Shown piece after piece: positions 1 to 10,872 of a DNA stretch of 64,000 nucleotides. The stretch lies in assembly GCA_028015205.1 (NCBI GenBank), contig JAPWFG010000018.1, positions 1,178,001 to 1,242,000 on the forward strand, written 5' to 3'. The position numbers and the translations under genes are program-made. Source of the stretch: Mytilisepta virgata. Its lineage: Eukaryota; Mollusca; Bivalvia; Mytilida; Mytilidae. Below the pieces are notes generated by a model. That model was not told where the DNA came from and ran no database searches. It saw only the letters and a program-made list of their open reading frames with translations. Position 1 is the stretch's first letter; every line of letters begins with the position of its first letter.

Positions 1-796
1 CCAGGTCATGGGACACAATTCTGAAAGAGGACCATATAAGGACCATTGCTGCAAAGTCTGGTTTCAGATAAAAAGATTTTTCAATGAATTTTCCCATAGG
101 GCCCTATGTTTAATTAAGTTTGGCTGTGGCTGCCATCTTGGTTAACAGTCCGTGTCATCGGACATCCTTCTAAAAGAGAACCTCCTAAGGACTACTACTG
201 CCAAGTGTAGTTTCATAGAAGAAGATTTTGGAAATTCATCCTCCCCTTTTTATATTTTCAGGAGCAGCAGCCATGTCGGTTGGAAGTCGGGGATGGCAGA
301 CATAAGTTTGGAAAGAGGCCACCCAAGGACCATTCCACCAAAGTTTGGTTGAAATTGGCTCAGTGGTTTCAGGGGGGTTGACGAAAAAGTAAAATTCCCA
401 TAGGCTCAATGTTAAACTAAGTCCAGCCATGGAGGCCATGTTGGATGGCATTCGGGGAAACTAAAAACAAATTTTAAAAGGGGCCATCCAAGGTGCATTC
501 CACCAAAGTTTGATTCAAAAGTTTGGCCGAATGGTCTCCGAGAAGATAACGAAAATGTTAAAATTCCCATAGGGTCCAAGGTTAAACTATGTCTGACCAT
601 GGCAGCCATATTGGATGGTGCCCGGGAAAACCGAACATATTTTTTAAAGGGGACCATCAAAGGACCATTCCACTTAAGTTTGGTTTAAACTGGTTCAGTG
701 GTTTCAGAGGAGTTGATAAAAATGTGAAAAGTTTACGACGACGACGGATGCAAAGTGATGAGAATAGCTCACATGGCCTTTTAGGCCAGGTGAGCT
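1..796 (+). repeat. Hairpin-ended tandem-repeat element, copy 1 (left end outside window)
   Basis: Roughly 170-180 bp units repeat with the phrases 'cccatagggtcc', 'gttaaactaagt' and 'gtggtttcagaggagttga' (see 94, 395, 567). The right end is the family signature: a GACGACGACGG run, then 'gcaaagtgatg', then a hairpin at 766-796 (AGCTCAC...GTGAGCT around GGCC-TTTTA-GGCC) followed by AAAA. Four more copies occur in the window. It is non-coding; short frames inside it are by-products. Confidence 0.8.
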
Positions 797-1770
797 AAAA
801 ATGTAGAAAAAGTCCCATTCTTCTGATTTCTTGACATAAAAATAATTCTGCTCGAAGTTTGGGGGGCATGCCCGTTGTACCACACACCCCCCCTCTTTCA
901 ATCCACACCTGAGGTTCAGTAGAGGACAAAACAAAATAAGAGAATCAACAAATATCCATGATAGTCTGATCAGGTTATGACATTCGGTAGTAGTGGGGTC
1001 AAACTGTTTAATTTGTAACCAAACAAGTTAGCAAAGGTCTGAGTGAAAACAAGCCAGATTTTCCTTTGTCACAATTTAGAGCTGGCCGCCTGCTTGCCAA
1101 TTATACTTTCCAAATTATTATGATTATCAGGAGGATTTTTCCCCGACAGAAAATCTGGTTAAAATGAACATCATATTATTTTATAAGGAGAGTACACTTC
1201 AATTTAACTCTTCTTTGAAAGATAGTGAAACAAACAGAAAGACAACTAAAATTTAAATTCTAAGAAGTAGTCTTCAGTGTTTTTTTTCATCATGAATTCA
1301 TTATTGTTAAAGTAGTTATCCTCTTCTAAGGTCAAATAAAAATATATGTGTGTTTCCAGTTATCCGACCAACCCTATTGTTTGGGGCTGTTTTGCCGACC
1401 CTAACATTTTTTTTAGCAATTTGGGGTTTTATATTTACAAATGTATCAAAACAAATTTTTTTCAGCAATTTGGGGTTTTTTATTTATCAAAACAATCATG
1501 GCAGCTCACCTGCTACTCTGCAGGCATATTGCTATGTCTATGGCCAATGCCAACACATGCATGCAAAAAATATGAATACTGCACATCCTGTGAATGGAAT
1601 GGAAACCATGTACTTGTATGTCAAATTGACATATTAATGGCATGATGCCACAATATCATATATATATTAATATATAGGTATACAAATATGACAGATGCAT
1701 ATCAAATTATTTATCAAGCAAAGATACATATAACCCACTCAGTCACAGCCGAATCTATTTACACCCAACC

Positions 1771-1801
<31 letters not shown>

Positions 1802-2153
1802 AGAAAAAAAGAAAAGAAAGCCCTACTTATCTTGAAAACTGATGTAATAGGAAACACACATATGTTTTTTGGCCTTAATTCAGTTCTGATCAAATCAATG
1901 CTAAAATTCATAAATGTTGTGTTAAACATATCCTGAATTTTTTGTGTGGTCTCATACATGTGAATTAACGCCTTTTTAAACAGTTCACCCTTGTTAATAT
2001 TTCTCATTAATTGCACAAGCTGTTTCAAAATGATCATTTCAACATAATTCAAATAGAGCACCTGTTATGGTCCAGCATATTCCTATGACCAGAATTTTTT
2101 TAGTATATCACCTACCATCTGTCAAACCGTAAAAAGAATTAATAAATACATAC
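797..2153. other. Intronic or intergenic sequence, no gene seen
   Basis: AT-rich sequence downstream of the last visible TFCP2 exon. It holds a short duplicated phrase ('cagcaatttggggttt' near 1418 and 1463) and a long poly-C run followed by poly-A near 1770-1810. No coding exon of the CP2 domain was found here, so the intron after exon 2154-2221 probably extends beyond the window edge. Confidence 0.5.
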
Positions 2154-2221
2154 CCGTAAGTACTTGCCCTGAAGACCTGATAAATCGCCCAACTTTTTTA
2201 TCTTCACTTCATATGACTGCC
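2154..2221 (-). CDS. TFCP2: TFCP2 exon '[14 protein letters not shown]'
   Basis: 68 nt; acceptor 'cttctaaacag', donor 'CGG|gtatgt', phase 0 out. It corresponds to the vertebrate exon GQSYEIRMLDNRKLGEL...GKLVK that opens the CP2 DNA-binding domain. The next expected exon (RVVFHDRRLQYTE) is not in the remaining 2.1 kb. Confidence 0.88.
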
Positions 2222-4101
2222 CTGTTTAGAAGACAAAATAGATAGATGGATGGATGAGTTATTGTTTAACGTCCAGTGCCAGCCATTAGGTACATATCAG
2301 GACGATAATATGTTGATATGATATGAAGTGATCCCTGCTTTGTACTAGCTGGATTTTTTAATGTTAGCTCACAAGGTAAATGTCCACAGGAAGACATATA
2401 CCCCACAAGGACACATTATACTGACTCTGACCAAACCAGTCCTTTGCTCTTACTAATAGATGCAGCGTGGTTGGCAGAGAAGCAGCAAATACCAATTTTA
2501 ATGTCTTTGGTTTGATCAGGCTGGGGAGTACACTACCACAAGACCACCAAGGCAGTTTAATATGGAACAGAGAATTCAGTTGTAAAAGGAAAAGTTAAAA
2601 ATAATATGAAAGGGGTTAATCCTAGACATAAAATCCCTATACAAACCTGATAAAGGTCAAAGAAGTTGTGCTTTTATTGCTGTTCCTCATCTAAGAATCA
2701 CTGTGTGGACTGCCAACCCCCTTTATAAGGTTCATAGAAGCCCCAGATATTTTTTTAAGAAATGTACCAAAAAATATTGAATATTGTTAATCAAACATCT
2801 TTTCAAACACAAAGTTACTTCCATCTGTTTTATTTTCAACAAAGAAATTTAAAAGAAATTCAGGCGACACAAAAATAACACAACCCACAGCATGTTGATG
2901 ACTGTCCCTAGAACAAGTTTAAACCTAATTGATAATATGGAAGGAATGAAAATTCAATGCAAATGTTTTTGGTAATTTAACCTATTTAAATCAAGGAATA
3001 TAGGTTGGTAGTTAAATATGGAATCTTACTTTGGGGCTTCTCTTATGTTGTATATTGAAAGCCACACAACATGTAAGATTTTATTAAGGGCTATTCCGGA
3101 AAAAAATGTATGGGGGGTTGGAAGGCACTTTATATACAATTGTATGGGTGGTCGGGGTCTGGAAAAAAATTCTAAAGGAAGCATAAGGAAATTTTATTTT
3201 AAATTGTATGGGTAGTGGGTGCTGAAAAAAAATGCCTTCCAACCCCCCCATACCATTTTTTCTGGAATAGCCCTAATTAAAGAACCTTTGTGAGCACGCT
3301 CACATACCCCACGTCTTCATATTGTCACTGGAGGAACAAAATCTCACTTCACAAGTAAAATGAACACAATCAATTGCTTACCTTCACATATTTATCCTAA
3401 TTTGAATGGCAGCATGTTGGGAAATTTAAATTCCAAGCGAGAGGAGTCAACAGTAATAGTATAGTGAGGCAAATAAGTTCAAAGGGGCGTAACTCCTGGA
3501 GAAAAAATTGAATCGTAATTTCCTGTCGATATGCACATCTACGTAGTATGTTCTTATTATCTGAAAAGGTTTCATGAAATTCTGTTGTGTGGTTTGAGAG
3601 GAGTTGCGATGACAAACTGTTGCAGTAGTACATTAAAGTAAATAAGTTCAAAGGGGCGTAACTCCTAGAAAAAAAATTGAATCACAATTTCCTGTCGATA
3701 TGCACATCTACGTAGTATGTCCTTATTATCTGAAAAGGTTTCATGAAATTCTGTTGTGTGGTTTGAGAGGAGTTGCGATGACAAACTGTTGCAGTAGTAC
3801 ATTAAAGTAAATAAGTTCAAAGGGGCGTAACTCCTAGAAAAAAATTGAATCGCAATTTCCTGTCGATATGCACATCTACGTAGTATGTCCTTATTATCTA
3901 AAAAGGTTTCATGAAATTCTGTTGTATGGTTAGAGAGGAGTTGCGATGACAAACTGTTGCAGTAGTACATTAAAGTAAATAAGTTCAAAGGGGCATAATT
4001 CCTAGAAAAAAAATTGAATCGCAATTTCCTGTCGATATTTCCTGTGGTTTGAGAGGAGTTGCGATGACAAGAAACAGGACTGACGGACTGACGGACGGCA
4101 C

Positions 4102-4159
<58 letters not shown>

Positions 4160-7100
4160 CACGTTGGCTTCAAAATATCCTGAGTGACTGTGAGTGGTAA
4201 AATATCAGCATAAAGTGCCTCCATGTGGTAAAATTAAGATATTTTCAAGCCACCATGAATTATAATAGGACAGTTCCTTCGACATTTTAAAATGTCTTAT
4301 GAGACGTTGTCTTATTGATTTTATTTTGTTTCTTAAAATTTTTTTGTGTAGTCAATATTTAATTTTTAGAATTTTCTCTTAAATTTCTGTTTAATTAAAA
4401 TTAAGCTGTATCTGTGTATTCCAACTCAGTTTCCTTCTAAGATTAGTTCTCATATTAAATAAAATTTAAATGGTGAGATCAACTTAAATTTGACACAAAT
4501 ACTAAGTTAACAAATGTCGACTTAACAAAATTTAAAAGTATGGCCAATAGGGCCAGTTAGGGCGTAATTTTACTGGCCCTACTCAAATAAAATTTGCTCT
4601 AATAATACTATCTAAGTGAAAATATACTGTAAATCCAGAATTTATTGCAAGCATTTATTTTTCCGATTTTGTCATTTTAGACCAAAATGCAATTTTAATT
4701 TTTGCGATATTGAGAAAAATCCCAGTTCATTCATATTAAATATTCCAAAGTGTGATTTTAAATTATAGCGATTACAACCCTGTCGCAGTTTTTGCAATTA
4801 TAAAAACATCACAATAATTTCCGAATTTACAGTACTTAGTCAAATGTAATGGCCAATGGGGCCAGTAGTCTATGGCCCTATCGAAATTCTACTGTCCTCG
4901 AGGCAGTGGGCCAGTGCTTAAGTCGACCCCTGATTAGTACATTGATATTTATGACAACTAAAACATATAACTTATCTTGAAATGTCATTGCTATAGTTAC
5001 CAAATACAGTGTACTATAATGATTCTCATAAACATGTACACCTTCTTCAGAAAGTACCTACATACGTATTCTATTACTCGTTTACCTTGATTGAGGTAGG
5101 TTAAGGTCTCTTCATTAAGTTTGACCGCTGGGGAGGTGGCCGCACCCAAGATGTGCTGAAAACTATAGGTGTAAATGAAATGTTAATAAAACCGAAATTC
5201 ATTATCGTGACTACTATATACTTTGTTCTTGCTCGTACTAAAACTTGCAACACTTTCAGACAAACATACTTCAATTCTATTTGAACACTGGATACCCAAG
5301 TTATTCAAGATAAATTTAATTTCCATTTGCAAACAACCTTTTGACTTTGATTTAAAACTGTTTTTCTGTAAAAATTGTAAAAACTGGCATTTTGAAATTT
5401 ATTAAAGCTTGCGATAAATAAAAGTCATTGCTCCTTGTGATCTGATCTTAAATTCACATTAACTGTTCCGTTTATAGAATAACTAATGCACACTGTATTT
5501 AAATATTGGCAGCTGAGAACTACTTTTATGATCTAACGAGTACAAAATTAATAGATGTATGATCAGATAAAAGAGAAATCTTAGTGAGCCTGAAGCAAAA
5601 TATAAATCTTGATACAAAATTAAAACATTTAATGACTTAAGTCAAACTAATTTCCATTTTGTGATAAATAATTGCTTAAGTTTTGACATGTTAAATGACA
5701 AAATTTCCTTTTTCTAAGGATATTATTATAACTGGAGATATTGATACAAAGCACACCTTTCAACTTGTCATCTTTCACACATTAAGATTCCCATTCGATA
5801 AATTTAATGTTAAACCTGCTAGTATGCATTATTGTTTAGGGGCCAGCTGAAGCCTGCTTCTGGGTGCAGGATTGGTGGCCTTGGGCTGTTTTCGGGTCTT
5901 TGGTCGGGTTGCTGTCTTTTTGACACATTCCCAGTTTCCATTCTCTATTCTATTTTAAGGCCTTTCTTCATAATAACAAAAGATTTGGGAGCTTGTTTTC
6001 CGGACATAAATGAAGAAAATTAGGTTAGAAAACAGGCCTTACTTGATTTTCCTTAGGTTTTTTGTCTCAACAGCCAATTCATGTAAGAAATATTGAAAAT
6101 TTTGTAATAATTTGTTACTTCAAATGTGTTTATCAGAGAATTATAAGGAAGAAATTGGGGTCTTCAGGCAAATTATCTAGGAAATTTAAAATCTTATAAA
6201 AAATGCCAATCAAACATCCTGTAGGACATACGGGTATTCATTGCCATAAATACTTTAATCCTCTTTCATGACTTAACAATATGATGCAAGAATTTGTATT
6301 TAATCATATTAATAGTTTTTCATGGACCAAATTCCTCAACTCTGAAAAAACAAATGTGAAAATTATCAAACCTGAAATGGACTTTTACTGATCTAAAGGT
6401 GAGTTATAAATATTTCAAGAGATTAGGTAAAGGCAAACCCAAGTTAACATACATGTACACAAGAGGCTCACAAGAGCCTGAATCACTCACCTGTTATATT
6501 TTGTGTCTTATAGATCTTGATTATTTTTGCTATTTAAGGCCAGCCTTAAAATAATGTTTGTTTCCCTTTTTCCGACTGTACCTTGAGAGGGGAGGGTAGG
6601 TAGGTAGGGAAAATATTTTATTTTATCAGATTTGATGGAGGTTCATCTAGCAATGAAAGAGTCTCGGTGCCCTCCATCAGCTTCGCAACATGACAACAAT
6701 GACATGCGGTTTTCACGAAATTGTCCCACAAACGCTTGACTTAAATGGCGCTTACTTAGCGAAACCGAAGCATCCCATTGATACCCATAGTTAAAAGAAA
6801 AAACCCGGCACAGATGAGGAAACGACCCCAAGATTCCGGGAGTGATCGCTCTTATAAAAAAAAATTTATAAAATTTAAGAGCAATAAAATTTTGTCACTT
6901 GGCCCAATTTTTGACAATCGGTCGGAAAAAGGCAAATAAACAATATTTTATTTTAGGCCTAATGTATACCTTCACAATTTTCTCCTTAATATTGACCTGT
7001 ACAGCCAAAATATAGAATCATGGTTGTACAGCTACCATTTATTTCAAGTTATGCTCTTAACATCTGTGACAATAGGTCACACCATTATTTTTACTGATAA

Positions 7101-10100
7101 TTACTGTTTACATGTAAATAATCTTTAAAGGGCAAAAACTCCTGCAAGGGTTCAATCGACGATTTTGCTCATGTTGACTTATTTGTAGATATTGCTTTGC
7201 TGAAGATTTTTGCTGTTTACAGTTTGTCTCTATCTATAATAATATTGAAGTTACTAACCTAAAACTGCTAAATTTCCTTAAAATTAAAAATTCAGGGGCA
7301 ATAACCCGAAAATGGGTTGACCGATTCGTCTTAAAATTTCACGGCAGGTAGATCTTGACATCATAAACATTTTTACTACTTGCCAGTTTTGCTCTAACTG
7401 CTTTAATTTTTGAGTATAAGCAAAAAAGTGCATTTTCACCTATGTTCTACATGTATTTTTAGCCATGGCAGCCATGTTTCTCGATGGACAAGAAAATAAA
7501 ACCTCTGATTTATATTAGATAGCCTAAGGATCTTTTAGCCTAAATTTGGCTGAAATTGATTCCGTAGTTTCAGAGGAGAAGATTTTTAAAAGTTTACAAA
7601 GATGACGAAAAAACTGAGAAAAATTGACTTTAAAGTGCAAAAACTCCAATAAGGTGTCAATTGACAATTTTGGTCATCTTGACATATTTGTAGATCTTTT
7701 TTTGCTGAACATTTTTGCTCTTTACAGTTTGTCTTTATCTATAATAATATTCAAGATAACAACCTAAAACCGCAAAATTTCCTTAAAATTAACAATTCAG
7801 GGGCAATAGCCCAACAAAGGGTTGACCGATTCATGTGAAAATTTCATCAGGTCAGTTTTGCTCTAAATGCTTTAGTTTCTGAGATATGCCATAACCTGAA
7901 GTTTACCCCTATGTTCTATTATTAGCCATGGTGGAAATGTTTCTTGACAGACCAGAACAAGCTTTATTCTAGATACCCTAAGGATCATACAAACTAAGTA
8001 TGACTGTAATTGGTTCAGTGGTTTCAGAGAAGATCTTTGAAAAAGTTTGAGATGGACGATGGAAGACGCACACCGGACGCCAAGGGATGGCAAAAGCTCA
8101 CGTGTCCTTTTTGGACAGGTGAGCTAAAAATGTGGGAGGTTATAAATTTGTTCATGAACTAAATTCTATAACTCTGGCATCACAAAAAAAAAAATGAAAC
8201 TTGTTGTAACTGACAGGGAGCTCAGCCTTAAAGATTATGTAAAAATTTTTGTGCATTTCGGTATCAGTAAGTTGAGTTGTACAAAATATTGATAGATGGA
8301 TAAATGGACAATAGTACACAGTATGTGTCTTATTTGATGATAATAAAAAAAACCTGGCATTTGCCATTGATCAAGACAATGTGTCAACTTACCCTGTGTC
8401 AATATCTTCTTGTTTGAACACTGGTAATGCAAGCAAGGCTTCACTGTAAGAAAATAAAGATAAAGATGAAAGCATATTGTGACAATCAATGTTTGTGTGG
8501 AACTGTCCACATAATCAAATAACCAACATGTGGAACTGCCTACATTATCAAATAACCAACATGTGGAACTGTCCACATTGTCAAATAACCATCATAACTA
8601 TATCACATTATATTGCATATGAAAATAAAGGGCTTCTCTAAATGCAACATGATATGACCACAACATGTCGACGGGTAAAGAATTTAAGTAAATGTGGACA
8701 CATTATTATGCTTTACCCAATTAAGTGTTGGATAATATAATACACATTTTACAAAGAAATATTAGAACTACCAAAAAGTCAGATGAAAAACAAAAACAAT
8801 TTACATATCAAGCCACATTGCTTTTTTGGCCATTTTAATTCCTTTTATCTCGAATACTATAAAATATAGAAGAAATCTGTTGACATACTGCTCGATGCAC
8901 TCATCAAGATGAATAAAAGGAAAAATCTCCATTAAAATCGGATGAAGAATACAAATTTTAGGTGTCATGTAAAATGACTAATTTTGACCCCTTTAATCTC
9001 TTTTATCTCTGCAAATGACAAAAATTATACAAAACTGTTTGCAGTAACTTTTATTGTATATTTAAGTGCTGAACAATTTTTTAAAAAATCATCAAAATTG
9101 GATAAAAAATAAAAAGGTTTTGAAAATTAAGGTGTGTCTCATACATTGTACTCGGCGTCTTATATCTCATAAACGGTAAGAGATAATGAAAAAAAACGGA
9201 TTTATATAAGTTTTTCCTTTTTCATCAAAGGAACATTAAAAAACCAAATTTTAAAAGTTACACCAAAATCATCAAAAAGCCCTTATTGACCCCCAGGAAA
9301 AAAATTGAGAGGAAAGATTTCCCCAAATCAATCCCAACCTGTATGGGGGACCATTGTATTAAAATATTATAAGGGTACGTAGAACAAAAGTAAATGAGCG
9401 GAAACCTAATTGTCTACAGGTGGCGATGACAACATGCTCATAACATAATACATCCGCAAATATTTGTGGTCGTATAAAAAAATAATCATTGGATAATGCA
9501 TCAATGATGCAAAACCTGCCATTGGGGTTGAAAATCAGATGCTAAAAGGAGCCTGAATCGCTCACCTGGATTTTAGGTGACCACAACTGACAAAGCACTT
9601 CTAGATAACATCTGTAAGGAATTGTTCAACAGTGTCAAGAGCTTCTAGATAAGATATGTAAAGAATTCTTCCAGTGTCCAATGTTGAAAATATTAAACTA
9701 AGTCCAGCTGTGGCAGCTAGCTTGGATTCCGATCGGCATGAAAATATAAATTTCGTAGCAGAAATTTATCCAAGGATCTTCATGCAACAAAAACATGTCA
9801 ACTGGCTTAGTATTTTCTGACAAGAAGACCTTTGTACAAATTTCTCCACAGGGTCCAATGTAAAATAATCTGGCTGTGGCGACCATCTTGAATTTCCGAT
9901 CAGCACAATAAACATGGATTTTTGTAGTGGTTTGTTCATACATAAAAATATTTCAATTGGCTTGGTAGTTTCTGACAAGAAGACCTTTGTGCAAAATTCC
10001 CCATAGGCTCAAATGTTAAACTAAGTCCGGCTGTGGCAGCCATTTTGAATTTTCTGATCAGCACAAAAAACATAATTTTTGTAGAGGTTCATCCAAGGAT

Positions 10101-10872
10101 CATTCATGCAACAAATCAATTCAATTGGCTCAGTAGTTTCTGACAAGAAGAGCTTTAAAGATAAGTCTAATCAATAGAAAACATGTATCTGCCCCTGATA
10201 GCCATGTTGAATATCCAATCAGCACAAAAAACATTGTTGTGGTCTATCCAAATGATCATTCACACATCCAATCTTGTTCATACATAAAAACATTTCAATT
10301 GGCTTGGTAGTTTCTGACAAGAAAACCTTTATACAAATTTCCCATAAAGTCCAATGTTAAACTTAGTCCGGCTGTGGTGGCCATCTTGAATTTCCGATCG
10401 GCACAAAAAACAACTTTTGTACAGAACCATCCAATTAACATTCCTGCCATGTTAGGTTCAATTTGGACAGATGAAAACGTGAAATGACGATGCACAGACA
10501 GACAATGGACGCAAAGTGATGGAAAAAGCTCACATGGCCTTTTAGGCCAGGTGAGTTAAAATCTGAAATCATTCATATTTCAAAAATCAATTACAAATTC
10601 ATAATTTGTAATGTACATATTTTTTTAGCTTTTTCTATGGGACACAGTAAAAATATATAGACTAAATTTCTGCCAACCTCATATTGTATGTTGTTGAGCC
10701 AAGATCTGTTCCCAGTCCTGAAAGAGAACCGTCAAAATCTGCCGCCAGCGAGTCATTGATATCCCAACTGGTGATATTGATGTTATGGTGGGACATCTTT
10801 GTTCTTTTGCTCCCTTGGTTTTCATGATCATCTGAAGACCAAGAGAATGACATTTGACTTCCAGCGCTAAAT
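2154..10872 (-). CDS. TFCP2: TFCP2/LSF-type CP2 transcription factor, N-terminal half (five exons)
   Basis: Minus-strand gene joined from exons 10678-10872, 8393-8443, 6372-6387, 5086-5155 and 2154-2221. The 400 nt give 133 codons and all phases agree. The frame follows vertebrate TFCP2/UBP1: '[10 protein letters not shown]' then 'TYNM' and '[10 protein letters not shown]', 'KSPFQ', '[20 protein letters not shown]' and '[14 protein letters not shown]', the start of the CP2 DNA-binding domain. The rest of the DNA-binding domain, the SAM-like region and the dimerisation domain lie left of the window. In the family the product is a nuclear tetrameric activator binding CNRG-N6-CNRG sites. The first exon has a splice acceptor, so a further upstream exon, perhaps only 5' UTR, is expected; a start at the Met in position 7 or 26 of this exon would serve. 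UBP1-type naming is equally possible, since invertebrates often have a single member. Confidence 0.88.
2258..2555 (-). mobile_element. tRNA-derived SINE, family 1 (diverged copy)
   Basis: Read on the minus strand it follows the SINE at 32872-33214 almost throughout: 'GCCTTGGTGGTCTTGTGGTA' head, 'gacattaaaattgg', 'tttgctgcttctc', 'agtacaaagcagggatca' and the end 'cactggacgttaaacaat'. The box B part is deleted, so it is a dead copy. It lies in a TFCP2 intron. Confidence 0.8.
2556..3087. other. Intron sequence, nothing recognised
   Basis: AT-rich, no splice-bounded frame or clear repeat seen. Confidence 0.5.
3088..3273. mobile_element. PIF/Harbinger-like MITE, 186 bp
   Basis: Inverted ends of about 40 bp (3088-3127 and 3233-3273) begin GGGCTATTCCGG and end CCGGAATAGCCC apart from small changes. 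TAA stands on both sides (3085-3087 and 3274-3276), the 3-bp duplication expected of PIF/Harbinger. No coding capacity. Confidence 0.7.
3455..4152 (-). mobile_element. Pearl/Helitron-like non-autonomous element with 3.5 tandem units
   Basis: Three nearly identical units of about 180 bp ('aaataagttcaaaggggcgtaac' near 3470, 3648 and 3817) and a partial fourth, then a GACGGACGG run at about 4080-4110 and a terminal hairpin (TATACCCTCCGCAACTCG with TGCGTGGGGTATA) at 4120-4152. Read on the minus strand the order is hairpin, GTCC run, tandem units, the same architecture and unit wording as 59279-60126. Reading frames inside are products of the repeats. Assignment to the Pearl/helentron type is from architecture only. 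Confidence 0.65.
4153..4624. other. Intron sequence, nothing recognised
   Basis: AT-rich, with only short repeated phrases ('ggccaatagggccagtt' here and a variant near 4850). Confidence 0.5.
4625..4834. mobile_element. TA-flanked MITE, 210 bp (copy 1)
   Basis: Ends are inverted: TACTGTAAATCC... and ...CGAATTTACAGTA, with TA at both borders. The copy at 14658-14866 has the same interior in the opposite orientation ('tttagaccaaaatgc', 'gatattgagaaaaa', 'acaaccctgtcgca'). Confidence 0.75.
5086..5155 (-). CDS. TFCP2: TFCP2 exon '[19 protein letters not shown]'
   Basis: 70 nt; acceptor 'tagttttcag', donor 'CAAG|gtaaac'. The 23 codons include [20 protein letters not shown], nearly identical to the vertebrate block. 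It ends in phase 1 and joins to GG-CAG to give 'NQGQSYE'. Confidence 0.9.
5156..6371. other. Intron with a short dispersed-repeat fragment
   Basis: AT-rich. Positions about 5840-5945 ('ttgacacattcccagtttcc' and the GC-richer phrase before it) resemble a repeat phrase I associate with mytilid genomes. No exon seen. Confidence 0.4.
6372..6387 (-). CDS. TFCP2: TFCP2 16-nt microexon (K-S-P-F-Q)
   Basis: Sixteen nt between 'gatcag' and 'CAG|gtttga'. It takes phase 2 in and gives phase 0 out, exactly what the neighbouring exons need. It encodes KSPFQ, matching K-I-L-P-F-Q just before the 'AATSPAVKL' block in vertebrates. The alternative acceptor 'ctttag' would make a 21-nt exon, but its phase does not fit. 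Tentative because it is so short. Confidence 0.55.
6461..8125 (+). repeat. Hairpin-ended tandem-repeat element, copy 2
   Basis: Starts 'aagaggctcacaagagcctg' and ends with a hairpin at 8095-8125 (AGCTCACGTGTCC...GGACAGGTGAGCT) followed by AAAAA. Inside are two units of about 505 bp (from 7133 and 7638) with 'tcaggggcaata' and 'agccatggcagccatgtttct'. A separate inverted-repeat element (6539-6959) is inserted near the left end. Confidence 0.75.
6539..6959. mobile_element. Nested DNA-transposon remnant with about 40-bp inverted ends
   Basis: Left end 'ttaaaataatgtttgtttcc' plus 'ctttttccgactg' is mirrored by 'cggtcggaaaaagg', 'caaataaacaatattttatt' and 'ttaggcc' at 6915-6959. The interior lacks an intact transposase. 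No clear target duplication could be fixed. Confidence 0.55.
8393..8443 (-). CDS. TFCP2: TFCP2 exon '[16 protein letters not shown]'
   Basis: 51 nt between acceptor 'ttttcttacag' and a consensus donor 'CAGG|gtaagt'. The first T completes AG+T (Ser) from the previous exon, giving '[14 protein letters not shown]', close to vertebrate 'SDVLALPIFKQEE'. It ends in phase 2. Confidence 0.88.
8496..8594. repeat. 33-bp tandem repeat, three copies
   Basis: Three consecutive units starting TGTGGAACTG and ending CAAATAACCA, with a few substitutions. They lie between two TFCP2 exons, so are intronic. Confidence 0.8.
8595..9542. repeat. Intron with diverged tandem units (about 165 bp)
   Basis: From about 8816 to 9310 the phrase 'cttttatctc' plus an A-rich stretch recurs three times with heavy divergence. 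No exon was found. Confidence 0.45.
9543..10557 (+). repeat. Hairpin-ended tandem-repeat element, copy 3
   Basis: Starts 'taaaaggagcctgaatcgct'. It contains units of about 160-170 bp ('agtccggctgtggcagccat', 'gtagtttctgacaagaa') and ends with 'gcaaagtgatgg' and the hairpin at 10527-10557 (AGCTCACATGGCC-TTTTA-GGCCAGGTGAGTT). Its end lies about 120 bp from the TFCP2 exon donor. Confidence 0.75.
10678..10872 (-). CDS. TFCP2: TFCP2 exon with the DFDxSLSGLG motif
   Basis: 195 nt; acceptor '...tttttacag', donor 'GAG|gttggc', end phase 2. It encodes 64 residues. The last third aligns with the vertebrate N-terminus ([15 protein letters not shown]). The first 40 residues are Ser/Trp/Asp/His-rich, with no counterpart I recall in vertebrates, and include two possible start Mets. 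Confidence 0.85.

Noticed and set aside
1759..2061. 100-codon minus-strand frame next to the TFCP2 exon, considered as the next CP2 exon
   Set aside because: It does not resemble RVVFHDRRLQYTE or any CP2 segment, and it ends in the poly-C/poly-A run.
3397..4024. Repeated frames '[20 protein letters not shown]' as a repeat protein
   Set aside because: Caused by the 180-bp non-coding tandem units; frames are interrupted between units.
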